DNA of 29,914 nt from NCBI GenBank assembly GCA_019649035.1, contig BMAT01012718.1, positions 71,274 to 101,187 of the forward strand, written 5' to 3'. The number at the start of each line of letters is the position of its first letter. Position 1 is the first letter of the stretch. The translations under genes and the position numbers were made by a program. This document shows positions 11,201-26,282 of the stretch, one piece after another. Under the pieces are notes generated by a model. That model was not told the DNA's origin. It made no database searches and saw only the letters and a program-made list of their open reading frames with translations. This DNA is from Elysia marginata. Lineage: Eukaryota; Mollusca; Gastropoda; Plakobranchidae.

Positions 11201-12972
11201 CTGCATGAAGGCATTATTCTATTCAAGACACTTTTTGACGACATGATCTTTTTTACTATGTGACCGATAACACATACAACAATCTTGCGGGTGTGCGTTA
11301 GGCATCTTCTAAGTCTGATTGAAATTAAGTAAACCGATTTGGCCTCTGTTTTGCTGCCTTGATTATGATCGTATGGTATTCCAATGGCACATGGGCACAG
11401 CTATTTTTTTGTTTTTAAGTATAATATCTAATGTCTTCCGGTTTAGTTTGGTTGTACTCAGCTTACGGTTTCCGTACCTTTTGGTGAACAAATTTAGTTC
11501 ATTGAAATTTAAATGAACTACGCATATGTTCAAGTCTCTCAACACCTCCATCCTATAAGTGATCTTTTAATATTTTTTTTTATTTGTTAATGTCACGTTG
11601 CTGGTGATGCTCACGGTACAGCGGCGTGTTCAGGCTTTTTCTAATGGCTTAAGATCTTTCGATCAAGATAAATAAACTGAACTTTCAAGATCAAAATCTT
11701 AAACTAGATAAAAAGCATTAAAACTTTGAGTTGGTACCGGTATTATAAACAAATTTTAGAATACTTTCAATACCTTTTTTAATCATTTCAAGACTGCTTG
11801 TTTGTACATGGGTATTTTTCCTGATAATTAACAAAAAAAGTATTGGTCAAACAGAGTTCAGTTGAGCCGCTTGTCAACATCAGCTGAATAAACAGCGTGA
11901 AGTACAGCTAAATTTAACAATGGACACAAGCTGGTTCATTATCCCCGATGTGTAGAAATACACATTTCCACTCTACAGCCTGTCGGGTGTGCCATTCCAA
12001 CTCGAGTAAAGACACTTTCCTGGAACCCTTGTCTGGCAAAATCCAATCTAAGGGCTGCTAGCAACCACAGAAATGTTTTTAGATATTTTTGATTCGACTT
12101 CAGTGTTTCGAAAGTAGATGGGACTATCCACTGTCTCATAAATATAAATCTAGAAAACTAATGAAATGGTTGATCATTTTTACTCTTTGCAATTTACTTG
12201 AACATTTCACTCCTCTTTTAAAAGTACATGTAATTCATAGCTCCTGATAATAAAGTACTATAACTAGAATGTATACAAACAGAGAAAAGTGGCAGGAGAT
12301 TAAAGGCAAATAGAGATATGGCATGACAGAGAGGAAAAAAGACCAGGACATAGGTGAGTTGCTACTTTGATAGAGAGGGGTGGAGGAAGTTATGCAAACG
12401 AGACGCTAGCGAGAGCTTTAAAAATAAAACTCAATCAGAAACAAGTTAGTATATAATTATCAATATGAAATAATAAATATATAAAAAAGGGAAAGTTTAG
12501 CAAAAAATTTTTTTGAAGCAGAGATAATAAGGTAATTAAAAAACAGTTTTAAATGTAATCCTCTTTGAAAGCAATTAAATGAAACTTCCCTATAAGCTTT
12601 CATTTAAGTTTCTTATCTGGTTGAAATCAAATAATTATTACAAAGATTGGCGAAAGAAGATCAATAAATTGTGGCAGACAAATATTAAAATATTCCTTCT
12701 GCAAGAGTTAGAGCTATTTGGTGGAATTCAAAGAATTTCTCAAGCACACTGTGCTTTCCATAATAAAGAATATTATTCTCAACCAAGAACTATAATATAC
12801 AGAAATATGCAATACAAAAAGTAGTCTGTAAAGGGTTGAAAACCTGAGAAAGTTTATGGAAAAAATCCTTTAATCACTTCTTATGCTTTGTTAAATACAA
12901 AATCAACAACACCTTTGTCACTTTCCTATGATCATTTTTGCTTTTTAATCCAGATGTATAATTTCAACTTAC
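11201..12972. other. Anonymous AT-rich DNA, downstream of NMNAT exon 3
   Basis: It is probably intronic to NMNAT if the remaining exons lie further left. The minus frame at 11939-12139 and the plus frame at 12579-12824 are not recognisable proteins. Confidence 0.5.
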
Positions 12973-18123
<5,151 letters not shown>

Positions 18124-18174
18124 TTTTCAGGTTGTTTCGGCCGTTGGCCTTGAAAAACTGAAAAAAAACTCTAT

Positions 18175-18224
<50 letters not shown>

Positions 18225-18245
18225 TTAATAGTAGTAGTAGTAGTA
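18124..18245 (+). repeat. Hairpin followed by (TAG)n microsatellite, probable 3' end of a retroelement
   Basis: Arms 18124-18142 and 18146-18164 pair as an imperfect 19-bp stem around a 3-nt loop, closed by GGCC/GGCC. Ten bases later a (TAG)n array runs from about 18174 to 18245, with one interruption (TATTAATAG). A terminal hairpin next to a short tandem tail is the layout seen at 3' ends of some non-LTR elements. No element body is recognisable upstream, so this is inference. Confidence 0.5.
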
Positions 18246-18650
18246 CATTCACTTTTCTAAGTGTTTTCTAAGCATCACTTTTCATTAGCCATAAAAGCTA
18301 TCCTTCAGTTTATCTAAATGTATCGGAAACGTATTGTTTGCATCTCTTTCTTTCTCTTGTCCCTCTTTCTAATCCTATTTAATTCTCTCCTCTCCTTCTC
18401 TGAAAGTCTTCATATCAGATTGACAGTTTGTGTGAAATAAAACGATCTCTGCTCCATTCCATCTCACTGTACTTTTCTGTAATTTTCGAATTCTGTTGTT
18501 TTTTTTTTCTTATAAATTTCAACCCGTTGCTTTTGACACAAAACCTTCTTTTCCGTTACCCCCTCCCCTTTTAATTCTCTCTATAACTTTCTCCATTCCC
18601 TTCCCGTGTGTTTTTCTTAGATGTCCAAGTGCCTATTACTATAACAAATA

Positions 18651-18652
<2 letters not shown>

Positions 18653-18706
<54 letters not shown>
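18653..18706. repeat. (TC)n microsatellite, about 27 units
   Basis: A perfect TC dinucleotide run lies inside a strongly pyrimidine-rich plus strand (about 18340-18990). Confidence 0.98.
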
Positions 18707-18710
<4 letters not shown>

Positions 18711-18825
18711 ATATTCGTGTCTCTTTCTCCCACGGTGACTGTGTCGCTTTAAACTCTGTCTCAGTGCGCCCGGGCTTTCCTAATGCCTTTCTTTTTCTTA
18801 CTCTCTCACATAAAGGTTCTTGATC

Positions 18826-18828
<3 letters not shown>

Positions 18829-18863
<35 letters not shown>
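18829..18863. repeat. (CT)n microsatellite
   Basis: A second perfect CT run in the same pyrimidine-rich region, close to the assembly gap. Confidence 0.97.
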
Positions 18864-18870
<7 letters not shown>

Positions 18871-18992
18871 TTCTTTTTCGCTCTTTCTTTCCCTCCTTGT
18901 CCTCTCCGATCTTATCTTTTGGACTCTCTCACTCTCTCATATCAGTCAGATCAGGTTTGTGCCGCTTAACACCCCCGGGAATCCCCCACACA

Positions 18993-19348
18993 NNNNNNNN
19001 NNNNNNNNNNNNNNNNNNNNNNNNNNNNNNNNNNNNNNNNNNNNNNNNNNNNNNNNNNNNNNNNNNNNNNNNNNNNNNNNNNNNNNNNNNNNNNNNNNNN
19101 NNNNNNNNNNNNNNNNNNNNNNNNNNNNNNNNNNNNNNNNNNNNNNNNNNNNNNNNNNNNNNNNNNNNNNNNNNNNNNNNNNNNNNNNNNNNNNNNNNNN
19201 NNNNNNNNNNNNNNNNNNNNNNNNNNNNNNNNNNNNNNNNNNNNNNNNNNNNNNNNNNNNNNNNNNNNNNNNNNNNNNNNNNNNNNNNNNNNNNNNNNNN
19301 NNNNNNNNNNNNNNNNNNNNNNNNNNNNNNNNNNNNNNNNNNNNNNNN
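18993..19348. other. Assembly gap (356 N)
   Basis: A run of 356 undetermined bases lies between a (CT)n-rich left flank and a (TTC)n-rich right flank. Simple repeats on both sides probably caused it, and the true length is unknown. Confidence 1.
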
Positions 19349-19392
19349 CCTTTGAAGTGGAATTGGGCTTGTAAAAATACCCTTCAATCAAT

Positions 19393-19423
19393 TTTCTTCT
19401 TCTTCTTCCTCTTCTTCTTCTTC
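19393..19423. repeat. (TTC)n microsatellite
   Basis: A TTC trinucleotide run with one CCTC interruption, just right of the gap. Confidence 0.93.
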
Positions 19424-19539
19424 TACAATTAAAGCTAAAGTCTAAATCTTGCGGAGCCCTAAATACTTGTAAAGACCACCAGCCTAGAATCAACAAGAAA
19501 TGCCAAATTTAAACAAACTAATTAAAGGTCTGTTTTTTA

Positions 19540-19697
19540 TCTATAGTCACTCTTAATATTAAGTGCAGAATGCTAGAATGATGCACTGTATTTGCTGCAA
19601 CTCAGTAAGTTCAGAACGTAATTTGGTTGGTAATGGCCTGTGGTGAAACCATGTAAAGTGCATAATAGGATTTTGGTGGATTAGACGCTACACTTTA
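19540..19697 (+). mobile_element. SINE fragment, body and 3' part only
   Basis: This aligns with roughly 11035-11185 of the SINE at 10889. Shared blocks include AGTGCAGAATGCTAGAATGATGCAC (compare AGAGTGCTAGAGTGATGCGC), AGTTCAGAA, TTGGTAATGGCCTGT and CATGTAAAG. The tRNA-like head is missing, so it is truncated at the 5' side. Identity is about two thirds by eye, so it is older than the copy at 10889 or from a different subfamily. Confidence 0.75.
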
Positions 19698-19704
19698 CTT
19701 TAAG

Positions 19705-19960
19705 ACAGCTTTGGGGTTTAAAATAATTTAAATATTCAGAGGTTCTTAATTTTAAAACTTAATTTTTTGAAGCTCTGGTTTGTTTTGCATCGAAGGAGAA
19801 GATGATGAGAGTTCAGACCTTACTTCCTTATAAAAAAAGCTCTGAGCTGTCTCTCTTCCAAAAAGAAGACGTTGACAGTTTACACCTTACCTTTATCAAG
19901 ACTTAGTCTTGACCTAACCTTTATCATAATAAAATGTTGCACATTATATGAATCTAAAAA
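19705..19960 (+). repeat. Interspersed repeat, copy 2, with internal partial duplication
   Basis: This is the partner of 4224-4405. It is about 75 bp longer because a unit running from AGCTCTG through AAGAGAAGA/GAAGACGTTGACAGTT and a CCTTAC-type end is partly repeated (about 19770-19832 and 19838-19895). It directly abuts the SINE fragment ending at 19697. Confidence 0.65.
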
Positions 19961-20639
19961 CCAATTAATCAGAAAATAGAATCACCGAACGTTTACCTTC
20001 TCTTACCCCGTTGTACAAATATTTTATGAATCAGAAATGAACTTCGAAATGATAAATATTTCTGAACTTTCACTTTAATTAATTTTCATTACGGCATTGA
20101 AATAAATTTGAGCTGCACAAGAGCTATAGCCAGCCGGTGAAACATGTAAAAAGAACCATTCCTCTTTATCTTGTCCTTAGTCGTGGTTGGCCAATTCTTA
20201 AGGTCACTTTTCAAAACTTCGTGTTATTGCTCTGACTGAACCGTCTATCTTCCAAAGCCAGAAAAAAATCTAGTTTTCACTTTTTAAAGCTTAATGAAAT
20301 GTGGTGGAAAAGAGGAGGGGGATATCAAAGATACAGACTAACATGTCGGCTGTAGCGTGTGCTGAGTGGTAGGAAATCTTTAAATTAATGGCAAGCAGAA
20401 AGAGTTCAACAAATACATGTGTAAGCTGTGGTTAGAACTGCGGATCTTGTGCTCACAATACAATACAGACTAACAATATGTAAACAGGTTTCACACTTCA
20501 CAAAATGCATACAAGCAATTATTTCTTTACTCCAGCCGACTCGAGTCTGGTGGAAACACGTGCGCTCAGACTTAGATTACCGTAGGTAAAGTAGCCAACA
20601 CGTTGCCCAACTGTTTCTAATCTATCACGGAAGATACAC

Positions 20640-20708
20640 GTCAGCTGACACAGGCTGTACCTGGTTTTTGGCAATTACATGTACTTTCATATTATCTGTG
20701 TCAGCTGA
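20640..20708. repeat. Inverted repeat with an E-box palindrome in each arm
   Basis: GTCAGCTGACACAG (20640-20653) and CTGTGTCAGCTGA (20696-20708) are inverted copies matching over 13 bases, with 42 bp between. Each arm contains CAGCTG within TCAGCTGA. Confidence 0.6.
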
Positions 20709-21677
20709 AAAATTGTTTCCAATCACATACGCAATCCATGGAGTACGCTTTATTAAAAACACCAAGACGACAAACCATCCGTGACAAGTCCTAATGAGTG
20801 GCGTGTTTCAAATGTACATTTAAGCTATAGTTATCAATTTGAGTTTGAACAAAAAATAATGAAATATTTTTGAGTCAATTTTTTTCATTCTTTTTTTTTA
20901 ACTGTTTGTTATCAGTAAAGAAAATGGTAGCCTACCTTCTAATTAGTAAACGCAGGTGTAAAAAATCATGATGCCGTGTGACGCTGGGCGTCTTAGTAGA
21001 TAGAAGGCTATGAGAGTTGGTTTGTTTTGGTAAAAGCCATGTAATGATTTCAGAGACTCTTAATAGGTTTTAAACATCGACATTTCATTGTGCAGTATCC
21101 AGTTGCCATATTTATAGTTTTATGGTTGCAGCTAGAAGTTTACAAAACTTTGCAAAAGATTCGGTTTCATTCGTTTAAACCTAAACCTCACTTGTATTTC
21201 CAGTCTCGATATCTTTACTTCCTATTACGTTCACCTAGTTTTGCCTTGCTCTTGTTTGTATATTTCATGCATTTTCTCGGTGCTTATAAAATTGTCGAAA
21301 TTAATGTATCTATTTTCTATCATCTTTGTTTGCTTTGTTGCTGTTTTTTTATTGCGCCATATCCGTTCAAAAATTTTTACGACGAGTTGTTTTACCTGGT
21401 GTTAGAATTATGACTCTGTAAAATCTTGCATTTTTTAAATACGGTCTATGTATCTTTGTTGATAGGGGTTATAAATTTCTTGTTTGACTTTGCTTTGGAA
21501 AAATAGATCTATCCATATTCCATTCTTTTTCAAGTGAGAGTGCCTATGGTGTTCGATCTCTGGTACAAGCAGCAGACTGTGAAGAAAAGATTTTTTTCAA
21601 AATATATAGGAGAACATTACAATTATTATACTTAATAATTTATTGCCATTGGTTGCAACACGAGATTCAATAATTAT

Positions 21678-21695
21678 CAAGGTACCGGTACCTTG
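21678..21695. repeat. 18-bp perfect palindrome CAAGGTACCGGTACCTTG
   Basis: A perfect palindrome centred between 21686 and 21687. Related ACCGGTAC or GGTACCG fragments occur near 7287, 11733 and 26142, so GGTACCGG may be a recurring simple motif in this genome. Confidence 0.85.
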
Positions 21696-22751
21696 CTGGC
21701 AACAGGATTTTTTTTACCACTGCATAGAAAAAGTTTTTAAAAAAGTGTAACTACCAGCAGAAAATGAAATCCTAGCCTCAGCCCTATCCTCATTCGCAAA
21801 TTTATTTTCTCTCTCAGAATTAACTTGAGACCCCTCGTTTAGGGTAGACAGGGATAAAACACCAATTACCTGAAGCAGATGGCTTCCTTTCCGTTTGTAT
21901 TTTAATACTTTTTAAAATTTTTAGCACTAATATCACAAAATAAAAATATTTTTAAAAATCCTTTTCCTAGATAAACTTCTTATATCAGACTGGATTACAA
22001 TCAAATGTTTTATCTATTAGTGAAAATATAACAATTGTGAAAAAGCTCACCAGATAGTTAAAAAACCGATTTCAGCCTCAATCTCATCAAATCGAGCTTG
22101 GTATCTGGTTCAGGAAAACGCATGGTTGTTATTTTTACAGACGTGAATCTTGCAAAATACGACCTTCTCCGCCTAACTTCGAAGGAAACTGGCAAGCCGG
22201 TATGCACCGAATCTACAATAACGCTGGGCTTCGAATACCCAGAGAAGTAAGAGGGACACTGATTCAGTTTCTTGGTCCCATCCAGTTGGCCTTGAAGAAA
22301 TGAAGTCAAAACTATTCGGAAAGACTCAAAGATTTAGTGTGTAGTTAGATCTCTTTAATTAATGGACTAAGTTTGAAAAGCCAGAAATTAAAATGGTATT
22401 AGGCTACACCTGCTAAACCTGTCACAAAATTATTCATTTGATCAAGTCCAAATAGACGGAACCACAAAACTTAACTTCATATGCCGGCAAGTACTTATTA
22501 GACATTTACTCTTGCAGCTTGCTTAAAATATTGTAAATAAATTAAATTGAATTTCTTATATCCACACTCAATTATCAATTCGATCGCTAATGTCAAAGGG
22601 CAAATTAGCATCCATTTTGAAGGTAGCGCCTAGACTAAAAGGCTTCAAGTCTTTTACCTAGGCAGGGTACGACTGTAGTCGTTTCCTATAATTAGACGAC
22701 AGACTCGGACAGAGTAGCTGAGAGTACTCTCCCTTATGTTGTTGTTTTTTG

Positions 22752-24041
22752 ATGGCCGCTCCCATCATTAACAACATGGCATGTACTGATTCCAACAAAT
22801 CCGGAGAACGAGAGCTCAAAATGTCCTGTACCGTTCCAAACATTAACCTTTCCTCTGTTTGTAACCACCCATACGACATATACGCAGGGTGCGTTACTGG
22901 ATATCTGAAAGGTTGCTCTTTATCTTCTAGAAGTCATTACAATTTAAATGAATTAGAAAGTGCTAACCCAAGTTCAGAGATCAAATGTATGAGTTGGAAA
23001 AACCACAATGAAGCCGAAATTCTTACAGGCCAGCGAGATAACAGTATCATTCACTACTCCCTGACGCACCGTAAATCATCCCTTGTACCTATGGATCTCC
23101 CAAATGAACCTGGTATCATAAGGAGTGTAAGAAGTCATGACCATCTCATCATTTCAGCTTTTTCTAAAGGCCTCATAAAATGTGTAAATGTTGACATGGT
23201 GGATGCTGCAAGTGATGATGCAAAAGCATACGAGAATATTGATGCTGGCTCCGATCTTTTCTGCATGGACCATAACAAGTATATTCCATCATTGGTTCTA
23301 AGTGGTGGGAAAGAAAATCCTTTGAAAATCTGGGATATTTCAACGCCTAACACCCCAGTTTTCACTTCCAAAAATGTGAAAAATGATTGGTTGAACTTGA
23401 CAGTGCCAGTATGGGTCACAAAAGCAGAATTCTTTTCTGAAAGTAAAAAAGTTGTGACTGGGACAGCCAGAGCTGATGTCCGTCTATATGATCCAACTTC
23501 AGCACAAAGGCGGCCTGTCATTGACATAGATACGAAGGAAAAAAGTCCTATCACCGCTTTAGCAATGAGACCAAACTCAGATTATCAAGCGTTTGTAGGA
23601 ACTGGAAAGGGCTCTTTGTTCTTAGTAGATCTCCGAAAAAAAAGTGTAGTTAGAAATTATAAAGGTATTAAAGGTGGTGTTACTGATATCAAATTTCATC
23701 CATCGTTGCCATTTTTTGCTACCTCGAGTATCGATAGGCATATCTATTGTTTTAACCCTGATGCCCCAAAGCAAGCCAAGTGCTCTTCAGTTTATGCTGT
23801 TTCACAAATTAACTGCATTCTTTTCTCTTCTTTATGGAGTCCTGATGATAAAGTTGTGCAGGATGCATCCAAATCTAGTGTTCAAGACAACATTAATGAA
23901 AAAAGAAAGGAATCTTCTGTCTTAAATGGATCTGATGATGAAGAAGATGAAGGATTATGGGAGTCTATGAATGTTGTAAAGACAAAAAGGAAAAGTTCTT
24001 CAGTCTCTGAAACTGTAAAGAAACGTAAACGTAAAACATGA
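22752..24041 (+). CDS. WDR74: WD repeat-containing protein 74 (WDR74/Nsa1), ribosome assembly factor, single exon
   Basis: WDR74 is the animal counterpart of yeast Nsa1, a nucleolar WD40 propeller protein of early pre-60S ribosomal particles that is linked to NVL2-dependent remodelling. The 429-residue frame carries several family-specific stretches: AGCVTGYLKG near 45-54, SGGKENPLKIWDIS at 184-197, PVFTSKNVKNDWLNLTVPVW at 202-221, RLYDPTSAQRRPV near 244-256, LVDLR at 291-295 and HPSLPFFATSSIDR at 316-329. The tail has an acidic SDDEEDEG, then LWESM, then a basic KKRKRK that would serve as a nuclear or nucleolar signal. Human WDR74 is 385 residues, and the extra length here is mostly about 30 N-terminal residues. 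Starts: ATG 22752 is first, with T at -3; ATG 22776 has the better context (AACATGG); ATG 22821 would best match the short human N-terminus. No intron interrupts the frame. An in-frame TGA lies at 22719. Confidence 0.95.
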   Translation: MAAPIINNMACTDSNKSGERELKMSCTVPNINLSSVCNHPYDIYAGCVTGYLKGCSLSSRSHYNLNELESANPSSEIKCMSWKNHNEAEILTGQRDNSIIHYSLTHRKSSLVPMDLPNEPGIIRSVRSHDHLIISAFSKGLIKCVNVDMVDAASDDAKAYENIDAGSDLFCMDHNKYIPSLVLSGGKENPLKIWDISTPNTPVFTSKNVKNDWLNLTVPVWVTKAEFFSESKKVVTGTARADVRLYDPTSAQRRPVIDIDTKEKSPITALAMRPNSDYQAFVGTGKGSLFLVDLRKKSVVRNYKGIKGGVTDIKFHPSLPFFATSSIDRHIYCFNPDAPKQAKCSSVYAVSQINCILFSSLWSPDDKVVQDASKSSVQDNINEKRKESSVLNGSDDEEDEGLWESMNVVKTKRKSSSVSETVKKRKRKT

Positions 24042-24054
24042 TTCTGAATTACAA

Positions 24055-24060
24055 AATAAA
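24055..24060 (+). terminator. Candidate polyadenylation signal of WDR74
   Basis: AATAAA lies only 13 nt after the WDR74 stop codon. It would give an extremely short 3' UTR. Other AATAAA hexamers occur near 24435-24447 and would give a UTR of about 400 nt, so the site actually used is uncertain. Confidence 0.45.
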
Positions 24061-24063
24061 TGT

Positions 24064-24115
24064 TAGTGCATTTTGATTGTTTATTTTCATAGTGCATTTT
24101 GATTGTTTATTTTCA
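24064..24115 (+). repeat. Perfect 26-bp tandem duplication in the WDR74 3' flank
   Basis: Two adjacent identical 26-bp units, each beginning TAGTGCATTTTGATTG, sit just after the WDR74 stop and first AATAAA. Each unit ends in a T-rich segment. Absence of any mismatch suggests a recent duplication or an assembly artefact. Confidence 0.9.
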
Positions 24116-26280
24116 TAATATTTTAAATGAAAAATTTTGCATTACATGGACTGAAAGCCATCAAGTCTGAAGAAAAGAGTTTTAGCATCCAGAAGTGCTA
24201 TGTTACTATTGTTAGTATGTATTATATTGGAAATGGAAGCTGAAAACTCGTATAAATTGCTAAGCTATCTGTTACTAAGTATTCTAAGGCCTACTCTAAA
24301 ATCTATAGCCATAGTGATACTGATAGTGGCATAGTCTATGTAGTGTTTCCACCTTTCTCTAAACTCTCAAATAGTCAGGGTTTTTTTTGTCAAAATTACC
24401 TCTTAACTTCAACGTTCAAGTACACCCAGTAGCAAATAAAAAATAAAACTTTTCTGCTATTTTATAGATTTATAATGAGCATGAGCACAGAATGATTGGT
24501 TGAAGAAAAGTTTGTGTCTGGTTAGTAAGGCAAAGAGGAGTTCTAAAAAAAAACTTGCAAAATAAGTAATTTATTAAGTAGAGTAGATATAAAAATATGT
24601 TTTTTTCCTCTCGTGAGTTTTCTTTTGTTTAAAAGTTGCAGTTTTTGTATTTAATTAGTATTCGTACCTTAGAAAAAGCAAATACCTTGAACACCTATGT
24701 TCATCAGTAGCTTACTTAACATTCTACTACTACTGTATCGGTACAGTGGTAATTGGTATTTTTACTAATTTTTTTTTTTAATTTAAGTTTCGATTGTCAA
24801 ATTAGACTTCATAATGAATCATAAATCTCCATTTACAAGTGTGTTCAGGTTTGACTGTGTAGTAACGTCAAAGTTAGATTTAGAACAATACATCATCTAC
24901 ATGTTAGGGTAAATGTAAGGCAATGAAAATCATAATCATAGTTGAGATTTAAAAAGACATAAATTATAAAATAAAAATTTGACCTGGCTAAGGGAAAAGC
25001 ACCAGTTTTTAAGTAGATGTATTATAAATTATGTATGTAAAGTGCTGAAGGTATTTTAGCTTTATGAAATTTCAAGCGGGATTCCCAATTTAAAAGGGTT
25101 GAATTCTTTAAAAAAAGATTTTGTTTCTTGAATTAAACGGGATGATGAACTATCATGTAGCCCTAGAAGCTAAAAATTTCCATGGGAGTCATGATTGCAT
25201 TATTATTATTATTATGTTGTATGGACAATAAACAATAAATTTAAACATTTCCTCCTTGATTACATGATGCTTGATGTAGGCCTATCTTATTGGCTATTCT
25301 TCCAAACACTGGTTTTAAAACTAAATTAAAGCTGATGAGTTTTAGATTCCATTTGGGACTGGGAGTGAGCTTACAAGTGGTTGCTATCATTTTGTCAATC
25401 ATCAATTTACATTTTCATGTCTTTGTAAAGTGTTTTGTAATTTAAACTATAATTTTGATATACTGGTCTAGTTACTACATAAACCTTTAAAATCCATGGA
25501 TTAAATGAATGGAAATAATTTATGGTTTGTTTTTTTTTTTAACTAGAATATTACAATTTCAGTCTGTTGATTTTATGATATAAGCCTCTTTGAATAAAAG
25601 TAAGTGGGAAAATTTTCAATTTTAAAACTTTAGTTGATTTTTTTTTTCAAAAAAAATTTTAGGCATAAACTTAAGACATAATAAAAGCTAGACATGCAAA
25701 AGTATACATAAATGTATTATATGTGGTTCTTAAAGTTCATACTCATGTTCATGGGCATCAATTCAAACATGTTTTCAAATGAAAAAGCTATTAGTATTAA
25801 TTTTATTTAACCCTCTTATCTGTTACACAATTTAAATTATTATATGAAAAATTAGACCTTTTATATTTTTAATAGTATAATACTGTTTTTCATAGCAAGA
25901 CATAGTTGTTGATGCAGTTGTTTTCGCCTTAGAAGTTAGATTAAAGTTTTTAAAGAAATCTTTTTTATGCTTTTTTGTTGTTGTTCAATGAGATATGCAG
26001 TTTAAATTAGGCCTACGCTCTCAATCTTTTATTGACATAAGGATAAATCATAATAATTCCAATAAATTACCTTATTAAATTACCACTACAGTATGACTTG
26101 AGTTTGTTGAGTTTGCTTTTAAAAGATAAACTGCAGAGGACTACCGGTACATACTACATGAAAAGGTTTATTCAAGTGGCTGAAGAAAATTTTGGGGAAT
26201 TTTAAGGAAAAATTACTATGGTATGTAATTTTCAAATAAAGAAAGGGTAGCTTCTCTTGCAGCAGATATGGTGAAACATG
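24116..26280. other. Very AT-rich intergenic DNA
   Basis: No genes are visible. Near 25130-25155, TTGAATTAAACGGGATGATG read on the opposite strand resembles the transposon-end-like segment at 27197, which is only a weak hint of an old element. Confidence 0.5.
25199..25215. repeat. (ATT)n microsatellite
   Basis: A short ATT run after GATTGC. It resembles the tail of the retroelement end at 29618-29632, but no body is recognisable here. Confidence 0.85.
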
Positions 26281-26282
26281 TA

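Larger units (their letters stand above)
19961..22751. other. Upstream region of WDR74, no gene identified
   Basis: The WDR74 promoter should lie near the right end, but no motif is assignable. 22058-22310 is less AT-rich than its surroundings and open on both strands. The long frame at 21046-21413 is T-rich and hydrophobic and starts without an ATG. Confidence 0.45.

Noticed and set aside
12579-12824. 81-codon frame with ATG, plus strand
   Set aside because: It is AT-rich, shows no recognisable domain, and lies in what is probably an NMNAT intron on the opposite strand.
18608-19496. Open frames over the TC repeats and the N gap
   Set aside because: They consist of Ser-Leu dipeptide repeats and unknown residues caused by the microsatellites and the gap.
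21046-21413. Long hydrophobic plus-strand open frame of about 120 codons
   Set aside because: It has no ATG until late, the sequence is T-rich (which lowers stop frequency), and no membrane-protein family motif is recognisable.
23135-23554. 139-codon minus-strand frame inside WDR74
   Set aside because: It is the antisense shadow of a confident coding sequence.
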